A stretch of 64,000 nt of DNA from Neisseria animalis (lineage in GTDB: Bacteria > Pseudomonadota > Gammaproteobacteria > Burkholderiales > Neisseriaceae), in NCBI RefSeq assembly GCF_900636515.1, contig NZ_LR134287.1:1922001-1986000 (forward strand), written 5' to 3'. Made by a program: the position numbers and the translations under genes. The notes below the pieces were generated by a model, which saw only the letters and a program-made list of their open reading frames with translations, ran no database searches and had not been told where the DNA came from. Positions 43,189 through 52,673 of the stretch are shown here, one piece after another; position 1 is the first letter of the stretch, and each line of letters starts with the position of its first letter.

Positions 43189-43477
43189 TTCCATACTGTC
43201 TTGCCCAAGCGTATAAAAAACTTTTCAGGCAAGCCGCTTGGGCTTACACTATCGCCTTGAAATATAGTTATTTCACACAACACGATAAGGCGTTGCCGCG
43301 TCTTGCCCGAAGAGGGAACGGATTAAACTGCCGAAGCAGCCAGTCCGCCAACCCCAGCCTGCGGTTTTGGTCTCATTCCGCATGATTCGGCCATACTGCT
43401 GAAACAAACATCGCGGCTGATGCTGCCATACGGCTTGTTTCCCACACTTCACCCATACAACCCCACGGAGCCTCCCC

Positions 43478-44524
43478 ATGACTGCAAAAATCAAAGCCGG
43501 TATCGTCGGCGCGACCGGTTATACCGGTGTCGAACTGCTGCGCCTGTTGAGCACCCACCCCAATGTCAAAGTAACCGCCGTAACCAGCCGCAGCGAGGCC
43601 GGAACGTCTGTTGCCGATTATTTCCCCAGCCTGCGGGGAATTTACGATTTGGTTTTCCAAACGCCCGATGAAGCGGCACTCGAGCAATGCGATGTTGTCT
43701 TTTTTGCCACGCCCAACGGCGTTGCCATGAACGAAGCGCCGGCATTATTGGCAAAAGGCGTGCGTATCGTAGATTTGTCTGCCGACTTCCGCATCAAAGA
43801 TATTGCCGTGTGGGAACAATGGTACGGCATGAAACACGCCAGCCCCGATGCGGTTGCACAAGCGGTGTACGGTTTGTGTGAAATGAACCGTGAGCATATC
43901 GCTGCCGCACAACTGGTGGCCAACCCGGGCTGTTACCCGACCTGCGTTTCCCTGCCGCTGCTGCCGCTGCTGCGTGCAGGCCGTCTGCAAAAAGGCATGC
44001 CGCTGATTGCCGACTGCAAATCAGGCGTTTCCGGTGCGGGGCGCAAAGCCAGCGTCGGCTCTTTATTGTGCGAAGCAGGCGATAATTTCAAAGCCTACGG
44101 CATCGGCGGACACCGCCACCTCCCCGAAATCAAGCAAACCCTCTCCTCCCTGCAGGACGGCATAGCAGACGGCTTCGTATTCGTGCCGCACCTCACGCCG
44201 ATGATTCGCGGCATGCACGCCACGGTTTACCTGCATTTGGAAGACGGCACCCGGCCCGACGAAATCCTGCGCGAGTTCTATCGAAGCAGCCCGTTTGTCG
44301 ATGTCATGAATCCCGGCTCGACCCCCGAAACCCGCAGCGTTCGCGGTGCCAACCTCTGCCGCATCAGCATTCAAAAAGCCGCCGGCAATGAAAATGTTTG
44401 GATTATCCTTTCCGTTATCGACAATCTGGTTAAAGGCGCGGCAGGACAAGCCGTTCAAAACATGAACATCATGTTTGGCTTTGCCGACAACGCCGGCTTG
44501 CAACAAGCACCGTTACTGCCGTAA
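43478..44524 (+). CDS. argC: N-acetyl-gamma-glutamyl-phosphate reductase
   Basis: A 348-residue enzyme of arginine biosynthesis that reduces N-acetylglutamyl phosphate. Seen: NADP-binding [19 protein letters not shown] at the N-terminus, the catalytic Cys in [16 protein letters not shown] (about residue 151), [15 protein letters not shown] and [11 protein letters not shown]. The length is that of type-1 ArgC. No other arg gene is adjacent. A DUS terminator follows and is itself followed at once by a Correia-like element. Confidence 0.96.
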   Translation: MTAKIKAGIVGATGYTGVELLRLLSTHPNVKVTAVTSRSEAGTSVADYFPSLRGIYDLVFQTPDEAALEQCDVVFFATPNGVAMNEAPALLAKGVRIVDLSADFRIKDIAVWEQWYGMKHASPDAVAQAVYGLCEMNREHIAAAQLVANPGCYPTCVSLPLLPLLRAGRLQKGMPLIADCKSGVSGAGRKASVGSLLCEAGDNFKAYGIGGHRHLPEIKQTLSSLQDGIADGFVFVPHLTPMIRGMHATVYLHLEDGTRPDEILREFYRSSPFVDVMNPGSTPETRSVRGANLCRISIQKAAGNENVWIILSVIDNLVKGAAGQAVQNMNIMFGFADNAGLQQAPLLP

Positions 44525-44555
44525 TCGCCGACATCAAACACCAAGTATTCAAGGC

Positions 44556-44594
44556 AAAAGCCGTCTGCAAATCGCTGTTTTGCAGACGGCTTTT
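44556..44594. terminator. DUS-pair terminator of argC
   Basis: AAAAGCCGTCTGCAAA and TTTTGCAGACGGCTTTT. Its T-run leads directly into TATAG of the next element. Confidence 0.8.
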
Positions 44595-44701
44595 TATAGT
44601 CATTTAAAATAAGAATGATACAGCGTTGCTTTGCCTTGCCGTACTATGTGTACTGTCTGCGGCTTCGCTGCCTTGTCTCATTCTTATTTTATTCGACTAT
44701 A
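44595..44701. repeat. Correia-like miniature element, copy 10
   Basis: TATAGTCATTTAAAATAAG to TTCGACTATA, 107 bp. The 300 bp after it (44702-45009) hold no supported gene. Confidence 0.93.
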
Positions 44702-45009
44702 TAAAAAATGATGATGCGGATTGGTATCGTCAACAACAACCGCACCGATTTATTGGGCAAAGTGTTGCCAAGGCTTACGACATTGTCCCCATTGCCGTTA
44801 TGCCGTTAAAACGACCGTGCTGCCATATCAAATAAGACAGCGCCGCAAAACATACAAACCATACTTCACGGCGCAGCAGCCGCATTCAAAAAAACAAAAA
44901 CATATACAGCAGCGACTTCCTGTCTACTGCCCGATACACCCGACTTGCCCGCTACACTCCTATCAGCCGCAACAAGCATCCGCAATCGGCAACACTGTAT
45001 TAAGCCTGT

Positions 45010-45261
45010 TTAAAAACTTTCCAGAATCTCCTCCGGCACGCTGCCATAATGCTCCAGCAAAGTTGTCCGCCCCATTTCCCCGCTATCTTCGTCATATTCT
45101 TGGGCTACCGCCAGCACACCGGCGTGTTTTTCCGACAAACGCCCTGCACGGCGCAAAGCCTCATCTTCACGGTTAAACTGCATTACCGCAGCAGATTCCA
45201 ATACGGTTCTGCTTTTTATTGTTTTTTCATCAAAGGCCTGAACGATATATGTTGTTTGCAT
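45010..45261 (-). CDS. Small acidic hypothetical protein (83 aa)
   Basis: An 83-residue protein starting MQTTYIVQAFDEKTIKS. It is Glu-rich with a central helix (EDEALRRAGRLSEKHAG) and no signal peptide. No family is recognised. It is preceded by a GGGAGAGAATC ribosome site and lies 35 bp after another small gene on the same strand, so the two may be co-transcribed. Confidence 0.6.
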   Translation of the reverse strand: MQTTYIVQAFDEKTIKSRTVLESAAVMQFNREDEALRRAGRLSEKHAGVLAVAQEYDEDSGEMGRTTLLEHYGSVPEEILESF

Positions 45262-45296
45262 GATTCTCTCCCGTGTTTTTTATCCGAAAATAAAAA

Positions 45297-45572
45297 TTAC
45301 TCGTACACAACACCGGCCAGCATCTCGCCTTCATCCAAATGCCCGTAAAACTGCTCCCAATCATGCGAAGCCTCTACCATGTCGCATTGACGGGCAAGCT
45401 CCTGCTGCTTCGTACTCATATTTTCCAATACCAGATAGCCCAACTGCTCGCACTCGTATGCCGACAAGGTCATTTGAGCCGATTGTGCTTCCGAATAGCT
45501 CACAGGGAATGCCACCAAACCCAAAGCCAATGCAGCCACAGCCAACCAAGTATTTTTACGATAGCCGGTCAT
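45297..45572 (-). CDS. Small secreted hypothetical protein (91 aa)
   Basis: A 91-residue protein with a probable signal peptide (about residues 1-30; WLAVAALALGLVAFPVSYSEAQS). The mature part has two Cys (YECEQLGYLVLE and ARQCDMVEAS) that could form a periplasmic disulfide. The function is unknown. The ribosome site AAAGAAGGAATC is adequate. It is upstream of the 83-aa gene. Confidence 0.6.
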   Translation of the reverse strand: MTGYRKNTWLAVAALALGLVAFPVSYSEAQSAQMTLSAYECEQLGYLVLENMSTKQQELARQCDMVEASHDWEQFYGHLDEGEMLAGVVYE

Positions 45573-45865
45573 TTTCCGATTCCTTCTTTAAAAGACAAAA
45601 CAATCAAACTAAGATTTTTCTTACAAATATTTTATTTCAGTACTCTAAACATAATCCTGATTGTAAAACAGGCATAAAAATAAAGTTTTTCATATAAATT
45701 ACGAATAACTTAACCCCACCTGAATAATACTCAGAAAAAACATAAATTGCAATACTTTTTCTTAGGATTGCTAATTTTTTTCTTACATTTTTTTAAAAAC
45801 TAAAGTAAAATAACATTCAACGCAACAAGGTGTATAAAAAAGCACACCCTATATCAAGGATTACC
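45573..45865. promoter_or_regulatory. A/T-rich promoter region between the small genes and the repressor
   Basis: About 290 bp with low G/C. It presumably contains the repressor promoter and operators. I could not single out a clear operator. Confidence 0.4.
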
Positions 45866-46552
45866 ATGAATACCTTTAAAGACCGCCTTGCTTTCTTATG
45901 GAAAGACGAAGCCCGGCAAGCAAAAATTGCCGCCGATATTGACATGACCATCGCAGGATTCAGCCGAATTTGGAATGAAGGCGGTTTACCGAAATCCGAA
46001 ACCCTGAAAAAAATCAAACAACTGAAAGGTTGCAGCATCGATTGGCTGCTCACCGGTGAAGGAGAACCCTTCCCCAACTCCACCATACAAAACACCACCG
46101 CCTACGACACCTTGGGCAATACGGTTGATGTCGATGAGTTTATTTTCGTCCCCCTCTACGATATTCAAGCCGCAGCGGGACACGGCCGCTTGGTGGATAA
46201 CGAACAGCCCCTGTTTACGCTGGCTTTCCGCCGCGACTGGGTTGAAACCTATGTTACCCGCGATACGAAAAACCTTTCCGTTATTTCCGTAAAAGGCGAT
46301 TCGATGGAAGGCGTACTGAATGACGGCGACACCATCTTGGTCAACCACAACCACACCACGCCCCGAGACGGCCTGTATGTATTGCGGCTGAATGAAAACC
46401 TGTTGGTAAAACGCTTGCAACTGATGCCCGGCGGCATCATCAATGTCATCTCCGCCAACGAAGCCTACCCTGCTTTTGAAATCGACTTAAAAAACCCCGA
46501 AGACGACGTGGCCATTATCGGGCGCGTGGAATGGTTCGGTCGCATGATTTAA
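45866..46552 (+). CDS. LexA/CI-like repressor with S24 auto-cleavage domain
   Basis: A 228-residue regulator. The N-terminal helix-turn-helix region (QAKIAADIDMTIAGFSRIWNEG) differs from LexA and is phage-repressor-like. The C-terminal S24 domain has the Ala-Gly cleavage site (QAAAGHG, about residue 105), the Ser nucleophile in VKGDSMEGVLNDGD (about 153) and the Lys in LLVKRLQ (about 190). It should be inactivated by RecA-stimulated self-cleavage. No prophage genes are next to it, so it may be a domesticated stress regulator. Targets are unknown. Confidence 0.85.
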   Translation: MNTFKDRLAFLWKDEARQAKIAADIDMTIAGFSRIWNEGGLPKSETLKKIKQLKGCSIDWLLTGEGEPFPNSTIQNTTAYDTLGNTVDVDEFIFVPLYDIQAAAGHGRLVDNEQPLFTLAFRRDWVETYVTRDTKNLSVISVKGDSMEGVLNDGDTILVNHNHTTPRDGLYVLRLNENLLVKRLQLMPGGIINVISANEAYPAFEIDLKNPEDDVAIIGRVEWFGRMI

Positions 46553-46671
46553 ATCTGTTGCAGATTTAAATCACAGCAGCGGCGCTTGAATTTTAAGCAT
46601 TTGACCAAACTTGCTTTCATAAAGTGTTTGCGCGACAATACACATAACATTCATATCAAAGGAAACACATC

Positions 46672-47010
46672 ATGTCAGATGAAAGCCCGATTATCTTTAC
46701 CGACAGCTGCTGCACCAAAGTAGCTGATTTGATTGCAGAAGAAAACAATCCCGAATTGAAACTGCGCGTCTTTGTCAACGGTGGCGGCTGTTCCGGCTTC
46801 CAATATGGTTTTACTTTCGATGAAATCAAAAACGACGATGACTTTGAAATCACCAAAAACGGCTTGACTTTCCTCGTTGATCCGATGAGTTATCAATATC
46901 TGGTCGGTGCCGAAATCGACTACACCGAAAGCCTGCAAGGTTCGCAATTCGTTATCCGCAACCCTAATGCGGAAACCACTTGCGGTTGCGGTTCGTCGTT
47001 CTCGGTATAA
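46672..47010 (+). CDS. erpA: Iron-sulfur cluster insertion protein ErpA
   Basis: A 112-residue A-type carrier. The three conserved Cys are at 40 ([13 protein letters not shown]), 104 and 106 ([11 protein letters not shown]). It delivers 4Fe-4S clusters to apo-enzymes such as IspG and IspH, linking it to the isoprenoid pathway whose first enzyme, Dxs, is also in this window. ErpA is preferred over IscA because of length and sequence; it stands alone. A DUS terminator follows. Confidence 0.9.
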   Translation: MSDESPIIFTDSCCTKVADLIAEENNPELKLRVFVNGGGCSGFQYGFTFDEIKNDDDFEITKNGLTFLVDPMSYQYLVGAEIDYTESLQGSQFVIRNPNAETTCGCGSSFSV

Positions 47011-47018
47011 AACGCTTG

Positions 47019-47058
47019 AAAGGCCGTCTGCAAAATGCCGATTTTGCAGACGGCCTTT
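47019..47058. terminator. DUS-pair terminator after erpA
   Basis: An 18-bp stem built on AAAGGCCGTCTGCAAAAT with a 4-nt loop. Confidence 0.85.
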
Positions 47059-47189
47059 TTGATTAATATGCTACCGATACCGCATTGCACCATCTCTTAA
47101 TACACGCTCCCAATCCCCTTCCCCGCCATAGTAAAAGTTAAATTTACCGACTATAATGCCGATTTATCCAGCCTTCCCGAATGACCGTT

Positions 47190-48701
47190 ATGAAATGGTT
47201 CAACCGCATTAAAACCATCTTCCGCACCCTTTATCTTTTCAACTTGTCGGAGCTGTTTGTTCCATATATCCGGCAAGACTGGCTGCGCCGTCTGATTGGA
47301 AAATTGCCACAGTCTGCCGAATATGCCGGCGAACCGCTGCCCGTCCGCCTCCGCCTTGCTCTCGAAAGTCTTGGACCGATTTTCATCAAATTCGGACAGG
47401 TTCTCTCCACACGCCCCGACCTGATTCCTCACCCCTATGCGGTCGAATTGGCCAAACTACAAGACAAAGTTCCACCGTTTGACGCCCAACTTTCCCGCAC
47501 CCAAATTGAAAAATCTCTCGGGCGCGCCATTGGCGATTTGTATGCAGAATTTGAAACCGAACCGGTTGCCAGCGCCTCCATTGCCCAAGTGCACAAAGCA
47601 CGGCTGTACAGCGGCGAAACCGTAGCAGTCAAAGTATTGCGCCCGAACTTGGTTCCCGTTATCGAACAAGACCTTGCTTTAATGCGTTTTGGAGCTGCTT
47701 GGATCGAACGGCTGTTTGCAGACGGCAAACGCTTGAAGCCGCGCGAAGTGGTTGCCGAATTTGATAAATATCTGCACGACGAATTGGACTTGATGCGAGA
47801 GGCGGCCAATGCCAGCCAGTTGTACCGCAATTTTCAAAACAGCGATATGCTGATTGTGCCGAAAGTCTTTTACGACTATTGCTCTCAAGACGTATTGACC
47901 ATCGAATGGATGGACGGTACGCCGGTATCAGATGTTGCCACGCTCAAATCCGGCGGCATCGACTTGGAAAAACTTGCCGATTACGGTGTAGAAATCTTCT
48001 TTACCCAAGTGTTCCGCGACGGCTTTTTCCATGCCGATATGCACCCCGGCAATATTCTCGTTGCCCCCGACAACCGCTACATCGCCTTGGATTTCGGTAT
48101 CGTCGGCACTTTAACCGATTACGACAAACGCTATCTGGCCATTAACTTCCTCGCGTTTTTCAACCGTGACTATCATCGGGTTGCCACGGCACACATCGAG
48201 TCGGGCTGGGTTCCTGCCGATACCCGCGCGGAAGAATTGGAGGCCGCCGTCCGCTCGGTATGCGAACCGATTTTCAATAAGCCGATTTCCCAGATTTCCT
48301 TCGGCTTGGTTTTAATGCGCTTGTTTGAAGTCAGCCGCCGTTTCAATGTAGAAATCCAACCTCAGCTCGTTTTACTGCAAAAAACTCTGCTGAACATCGA
48401 AGGACTGGGGCGGCAACTCAATCCCGATTTGGATTTGTGGGCAACCGCCAAGCCGTTCCTGACCAAATGGATGAATGAGCAAATCGGCCCCAAAGCCCTG
48501 CTCAACAATCTGAAAAACGAAGCTCCCGATTGGGCACAAATCCTGCCTGCCCTACCGCGCAAACTCAACGCATTGGTTGATGAAAACCGTCAGCAGGAAA
48601 TGCGCGATGCCTATATTCATTTGGTTAAGGTACAGCAACGGCAAAGTTTATGGCTGGCGGCAATCGCCATTACCTTGTTGTTGATTTTGCTGTTTAAATA
48701 A
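47190..48701 (+). CDS. ubiB: Ubiquinone biosynthesis regulatory protein UbiB
   Basis: A 503-residue atypical kinase of the ABC1/ADCK family. It shows the KxGQ motif ([16 protein letters not shown], about residue 70), the Ala-rich nucleotide loop ([11 protein letters not shown]), VAVKVLRP, the catalytic loop [13 protein letters not shown] (about 285) and the metal-binding LDFGIVG. Two C-terminal membrane helices are typical ([15 protein letters not shown]). It promotes coenzyme Q synthesis at the inner membrane. An in-frame ATG three codons upstream (47181) is also possible. Confidence 0.94.
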   Translation: MKWFNRIKTIFRTLYLFNLSELFVPYIRQDWLRRLIGKLPQSAEYAGEPLPVRLRLALESLGPIFIKFGQVLSTRPDLIPHPYAVELAKLQDKVPPFDAQLSRTQIEKSLGRAIGDLYAEFETEPVASASIAQVHKARLYSGETVAVKVLRPNLVPVIEQDLALMRFGAAWIERLFADGKRLKPREVVAEFDKYLHDELDLMREAANASQLYRNFQNSDMLIVPKVFYDYCSQDVLTIEWMDGTPVSDVATLKSGGIDLEKLADYGVEIFFTQVFRDGFFHADMHPGNILVAPDNRYIALDFGIVGTLTDYDKRYLAINFLAFFNRDYHRVATAHIESGWVPADTRAEELEAAVRSVCEPIFNKPISQISFGLVLMRLFEVSRRFNVEIQPQLVLLQKTLLNIEGLGRQLNPDLDLWATAKPFLTKWMNEQIGPKALLNNLKNEAPDWAQILPALPRKLNALVDENRQQEMRDAYIHLVKVQQRQSLWLAAIAITLLLILLFK

Positions 48702-48705
48702 AAAA

Positions 48706-48735
48706 AGCGGTTGGAGCGCACCAACCGCTTTTTTC
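48706..48735 (+). terminator. Terminator of ubiB
   Basis: A perfect 9-bp stem (48706-48714 with 48721-48729), flanked by A-run and T-run. Confidence 0.85.
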
Positions 48736-48753
48736 GATACCAATGTTCCCAAC

Positions 48754-48908
48754 AGGCCGTCTGCAAATCATCGTTATTGTTATAGTCATTTAAAATAAGA
48801 ATGATACAGCGTTGCTTTGCCTTGCCGTACTATGTGTACTGTCTGCGGCTTCGCTGCCTTGTCTCATTCTTATTTTATTCGACTATATCGATAATTTGCA
48901 GACGGCCT
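48754..48908. terminator. DUS pair split by a Correia-like element
   Basis: AGGCCGTCTGCAAAT (from 48754) and TTTGCAGACGGCCT (to 48908) would be 20-30 bp apart, as elsewhere, if the 107-bp element were removed together with one TA. Confidence 0.7.
48781..48887. repeat. Correia-like miniature element, copy 11
   Basis: TATAGTCATTTAAAATAAG to TTCGACTATA, 107 bp, in the loop of an uptake-sequence hairpin. Confidence 0.93.
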
Positions 48909-49076
48909 GCCTATGATGAAAAACCCAAGCCGTGAAACCATCGTCAAATAACGCAATACAAAAGCAAAACAATAAGCAATCAGTATAAACTGCTATCGGT
49001 AAACTTACTGCTTCAACTGTGTCCCGTCCAATTCTTTATTTCATTCGGGTGAAATAATGCCCTTTAAATATAGCTT

Positions 49077-49249
49077 GAAACCTTGGCAAAATTCATGACA
49101 AGAGAGCTTGTAGGGGCGGGTTTTACACCCTCCCGCTTGCTTGGGCTTTTGAAGTGATAACTTCCAAGGTATGTATTAACTTCAGGCGGGCGTAAAGCCT
49201 GCCCCTACAATCAGCTTTGATTCGTTTCCTGTTTTTTTGCAAAGGTCTA
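49077..49249. repeat. ~168-bp TIR repeat, copy D
   Basis: GAAACCTTGGCAAAATTCATGA at the left and TTTTTTTGCAAAGGTCT at the right, opposite in orientation to copies A and B; the interior GGGGCGGGTTTTACACCC and GGCGGGCGTAAAGCC blocks are kept. A further degraded Correia-like stretch follows to about 49345. The rest of the 780-bp gap between ubiB and rmpM holds no gene. Confidence 0.75.
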
Positions 49250-49434
49250 AGCCATTTCACACAGAATGATTTGTTGTACCTTTCTATATTATCCGTACCG
49301 CCTGCGGCTTTGCAGCCTTGTCTTATTTCGTGTGGTTCGGCCAGATATGGCATACCTGCTCCCAACCCGAACATTCATTATTTTTTGATTTGCATCGTTC
49401 TGAATCAACTCTGTTTGGCTTTGTCTTTTGAACA

Positions 49435-49465
49435 AAAAAGCCCTGCTTTTCAACAGGGCTTTTTC
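49435..49465. terminator. Terminator of rmpM
   Basis: An 11-bp stem (49435-49445 with 49454-49464) flanked by A-run and T-run, 20 bp beyond the rmpM stop. Confidence 0.85.
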
Positions 49466-49485
49466 AAACTGTTCAAACCTTTAAA

Positions 49486-50244
49486 TTAAGGCTTGGCGAA
49501 ACCGTGTACGCCGTTGTATGGAGACGGAATCCATTGGTCGCCGGTAGCCGGAGAGTCAGTCAGGGCGCGTTCGCCTTGTACTTGGCCCGGAGCAACTTGA
49601 CGGGTTACCAAGCTGCGGATTTTCACGTCAACGCGACGGTCAGGCTCGATACATGCAATCAGAGCTTCACGACGTTTGGCTTTAGAAACTTTTTTACCCA
49701 GTTTGGCTACTTCTGCTTCACAAGCAGCAGTCATGCGGGCTTGAGATTCACCCAGACCGGCAGCAGAGATTTTGCTTGAAGCAACGCCACGGCTTACCAA
49801 GTAGTTGGCAACGGCGTAAGCACGACGCTCAGACAGGGCTTGGTTGTATTGTTCGGAACCCATGAAGTCGGTGTGGCCTTCAACACGTACGGCTTGTACG
49901 TTGGTGTTGCTCAGGCGTTGAGCCAGAGTGGTCAGGGTTTCTTGAGCTTGCGGACGCAGGTTGTCTTTGTCGAAGCCGAACAGGGTAGCGGCAGACAGAG
50001 AAACGGTTTCATCGGCATACTCAGGAGCTTGTTCTACTGCAACAGCGTCGCCACACTCGATACGGCCTTGGTTGGCTTTGTCGAAGTAGCTGTTTTTCCA
50101 GCATTCGCCGTAGCTGTTACGGACAACTTCTTGAGATTGGCTGCTTACAGTGTAACCGTGTTTGGTGTGCGCTTCGCTTGCCATTGCAGTACCTGAAGCT
50201 ACCAAGGCAACGAACAGTGCGCTTAATTTCAGCTGTTTGGTCAT
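49486..50244 (-). CDS. rmpM: OmpA-family outer-membrane protein RmpM
   Basis: A 252-residue protein with a signal peptide ([22 protein letters not shown]). The OmpA-like peptidoglycan-binding domain is at about residues 85-210 ([62 protein letters not shown]). RmpM anchors neisserial porins and TonB-dependent receptors to peptidoglycan. A Cys pair (AACEAEVAK...ALIACIE) is as in the family. The C-terminal tail of about 35 residues after the domain makes it slightly longer than the meningococcal protein (about 242). Confidence 0.93.
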   Translation of the reverse strand: MTKQLKLSALFVALVASGTAMASEAHTKHGYTVSSQSQEVVRNSYGECWKNSYFDKANQGRIECGDAVAVEQAPEYADETVSLSAATLFGFDKDNLRPQAQETLTTLAQRLSNTNVQAVRVEGHTDFMGSEQYNQALSERRAYAVANYLVSRGVASSKISAAGLGESQARMTAACEAEVAKLGKKVSKAKRREALIACIEPDRRVDVKIRSLVTRQVAPGQVQGERALTDSPATGDQWIPSPYNGVHGFAKP

Positions 50245-50662
50245 TTTATTCCCTCATCAAAATTGTTATGTAACGGATACTGAGCAGCCGTTACAGCTTT
50301 AACAATCACAGGCCGTCTGAAAACGGCGGTAAATTGGATGTTTCAGGCTGAACTATAAAGAAGCCTGAGGCAAATTGTCAACTTAAACGCTGATTTACCG
50401 CCCTCAAACTGCCTGTTTCCTAATAGTGAATCATGCCGAAAAATCAATGCCGTGTCATTTATTTGCTTGAAAAACAGGGGGAAACCGCTGCATTCGTTGC
50501 ACAAAAGCAACAAGCATTTTGCAGACGGCTTTTTAGGCCGGCTGGAGAACAGATGATAGTTTGAGTAAAAACAAAAACTTCGCTAACAACACCACAGCTT
50601 TCGCCAAAATATGTTAAATTACCCTGCCTTTGTCGCACATAATCCACACAACCCGACCCGCC
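50245..50662. promoter_or_regulatory. Divergent rmpM/CysB-like regulator intergenic region
   Basis: About 418 bp, no gene. It has uptake words at about 50312 (GCCGTCTGAAAA) and 50516 (TTTGCAGACGGC). Promoters of both genes must lie here; I could not single them out. Confidence 0.5.
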
Positions 50663-51613
50663 ATGAAATTACAACAACTCCGCTATGCTCTTGAAGTTTA
50701 CCGCCATAATCTGAATGTATCCGAAGCTGCCGAAGCCCTTTATACTTCGCAGCCGGGGATTTCCAAGCAAATCCGCCTGTTGGAGGAGGAATTGGGCGTT
50801 CAGATTTTTATCCGCAGCGGCAAGCGGGTGGTTTCGGTATCGCAGCCGGGAAAGGCTGTATTGGAAATTTCCGAACGGATTTTGCGCGATGTGCAAAACA
50901 TTAAAAACATCGGCAGCGAGTTTACCGAATTCGACTGCGGATCGCTGACGATAGCCACCACGCACACACAAGCCCGTTATGCCCTGCCGAACATTGTTGC
51001 AGAATTTGTGAAGCGTTACCCGAAAGTCCATCTGACCATCAAGCAGGGCAGCCCTGCTGCGATTGCACAAATGGTCAGCAACGGTGAAGCAGATATTGCC
51101 ATCATCACCGAAAAGCTGGACGACCACCCCGAGTTGCGCCGTCTGCACTGTACGGAGTGGACTCATGCCGTGGTTGTGCCACACAACCACCCGCTGCTCG
51201 AATGCAGAAATCCGCTCAGTATCGAAGATTTGGCTTCTTTTCCGCTGATTACTTACGAATTTGCCTTTACTTCCGGCAGCAGTATCGCCCGCGCGTTCAA
51301 CAAAGCCAAGCTGGAGCAGCCCGAAATCGTTTTGTCGGCGGCAGATACGGATGTTTTGAAAACTTACGTCAAACTGGGCTTGGGTGTCGGCTTGATGGCG
51401 AAAATGGCATACCACGCCCAAAACGACCAAGATTTGCAGCTTGTCGATGCGGCGCATTTGTTTGAACCATCGCCAATTTGGATTGCCGTCCGCTCCGATA
51501 CCTATCTGCGCGGCTATACTTACGATTTTATTGAAATGTTCGCCCCCAAACTCAACAGGGAAGCCGTCGACCGCATTTTGTACGCTCCGATTGTGGAAGA
51601 TTTCTCCATTTAA
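50663..51613 (+). CDS. cysB: CysB-family LysR-type transcriptional regulator
   Basis: A 316-residue LysR regulator. The N-terminal HTH is MKLQQLRYALEVYRHNLNVSEAAEALYTSQPGISKQIRLLE in consecutive parts. The effector domain contains TTHTQARYALP and GSPAAIAQMVSNGEADIAI, which are hallmarks of CysB/Cbl. CysB responds to N-acetylserine and activates sulfur-assimilation genes; cysK is elsewhere in this window. The ATG at 50663 begins the HTH as in homologues. CysB and Cbl cannot be separated here with certainty. Confidence 0.9.
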   Translation: MKLQQLRYALEVYRHNLNVSEAAEALYTSQPGISKQIRLLEEELGVQIFIRSGKRVVSVSQPGKAVLEISERILRDVQNIKNIGSEFTEFDCGSLTIATTHTQARYALPNIVAEFVKRYPKVHLTIKQGSPAAIAQMVSNGEADIAIITEKLDDHPELRRLHCTEWTHAVVVPHNHPLLECRNPLSIEDLASFPLITYEFAFTSGSSIARAFNKAKLEQPEIVLSAADTDVLKTYVKLGLGVGLMAKMAYHAQNDQDLQLVDAAHLFEPSPIWIAVRSDTYLRGYTYDFIEMFAPKLNREAVDRILYAPIVEDFSI

Positions 51614-51702
51614 GAAATCGGGCAAACGCTCTTCTCAACGCAAATCATGCTCCAATCAGCAAAATTGTACGCTGCCGGCAGGCAAGTTCGCCGTTTCATA
51701 TA

Positions 51703-51751
51703 AAAAGGCCGTCTGCAAAATCCGCATGATGCGTTTTGCAGACGGCCTTTT
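51703..51751. terminator. DUS-pair terminator between convergent genes
   Basis: AAAAGGCCGTCTGCAAAATC and CGTTTTGCAGACGGCCTTTT between the CysB-like gene and fnr. Confidence 0.8.
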
Positions 51752-51767
51752 CATGGAATTTTCCGCC

Positions 51768-52502
51768 TCACATGGCGTGGGCGCAACCCGATACCATTTT
51801 CTTCAAGGCTTGCGAATCTAAAATTTGAATATGCTTGTGTTCCACCTTAATCAAACCATCGTGATGGAACTTGGATAAAGTACGGCTGACCGTTTCCAAT
51901 TTCAAACCCAAATAACTGCCGATTTCCTCACGCGACATCCGCAAGATAAAATCATTGGCAGCAAAACCTCGCGAATACAGGCGGTTGGACAAATTCAGCA
52001 AAAACGCCGCCAAACGCTCTTCCGCACGCATATTGCCAAGCAGCAGCATTACCCCCTGATCGCGCACAATTTCGCGGCTCATCAAACGGAAAAAATGCGT
52101 TTGCAGACTGGGAATGTTCTGCCCCAACTCTTCCATGTGGGCAAACGGCAGCTCGCACACTTCGCTGTCTTCCAAGGCCACCGCATCGCAGCTGTGGATA
52201 TGCGAGCAAATACCGTCCATACCGACCAATTCGCCCGACATAAAAAATCCGGTTACCTGATCGCGGCCGTCTTGGCTGGCAACCGTTGTTTTAAAAAAGC
52301 CGGCACGAATGGCAAACAATGATGCAAACGGCTCTCCGGCGCGAAACAGATACTCGCCTTTTTTCAAACGGCGGCTCTGCCGGATAACTGCATCCAGTTG
52401 AGAAAACTCGCTCGGCATCAGCCCCACCGGCAAACAGAGTTCGCGCAGCGAGCAGGTCGAGCAAAGTGCTTTCATCTGATGTGCAGCGTTATGATTGGCC
52501 AT
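51768..52502 (-). CDS. fnr: Anaerobic regulator FNR
   Basis: A 244-residue CRP-family regulator. Four Cys match the E. coli FNR cluster ligands in spacing: 14, 17, 23 (LCSTCSLRELC) and 116 (SEVCELPF). The oxygen-labile 4Fe-4S cluster drives dimerisation. The DNA-recognition helix is EEIGSYLGLKLETVSRTLSKF (about residues 195-215) and includes the E..S..R residues that read TTGAT. It is divergent from hemN across a region with an FNR box. Confidence 0.95.
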   Translation of the reverse strand: MANHNAAHQMKALCSTCSLRELCLPVGLMPSEFSQLDAVIRQSRRLKKGEYLFRAGEPFASLFAIRAGFFKTTVASQDGRDQVTGFFMSGELVGMDGICSHIHSCDAVALEDSEVCELPFAHMEELGQNIPSLQTHFFRLMSREIVRDQGVMLLLGNMRAEERLAAFLLNLSNRLYSRGFAANDFILRMSREEIGSYLGLKLETVSRTLSKFHHDGLIKVEHKHIQILDSQALKKMVSGCAHAM

Positions 52503-52574
52503 AAAACACCTTTTTCAAAACAGCTTTTATGCTTATTATTGTAAAAATCCATGCCGCTTCAGACTGACCAAGAA

Positions 52575-52588
52575 TTGATTCATGTCAA
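52575..52588. promoter_or_regulatory. FNR box between fnr and hemN
   Basis: TTGATTCATGTCAA, one mismatch from TTGAT-N4-ATCAA. It lies about 92 bp before hemN and 80 bp before fnr (centre to start codon), so it may activate hemN and/or regulate fnr itself. Confidence 0.65.
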
Positions 52589-52673
52589 AGCAGCTTTATT
52601 CTGACGTGGCATTCTATCAAACTATCCCCAGTTTGCCTAATCATTACACCGTAACCACAAACACACATCCATC

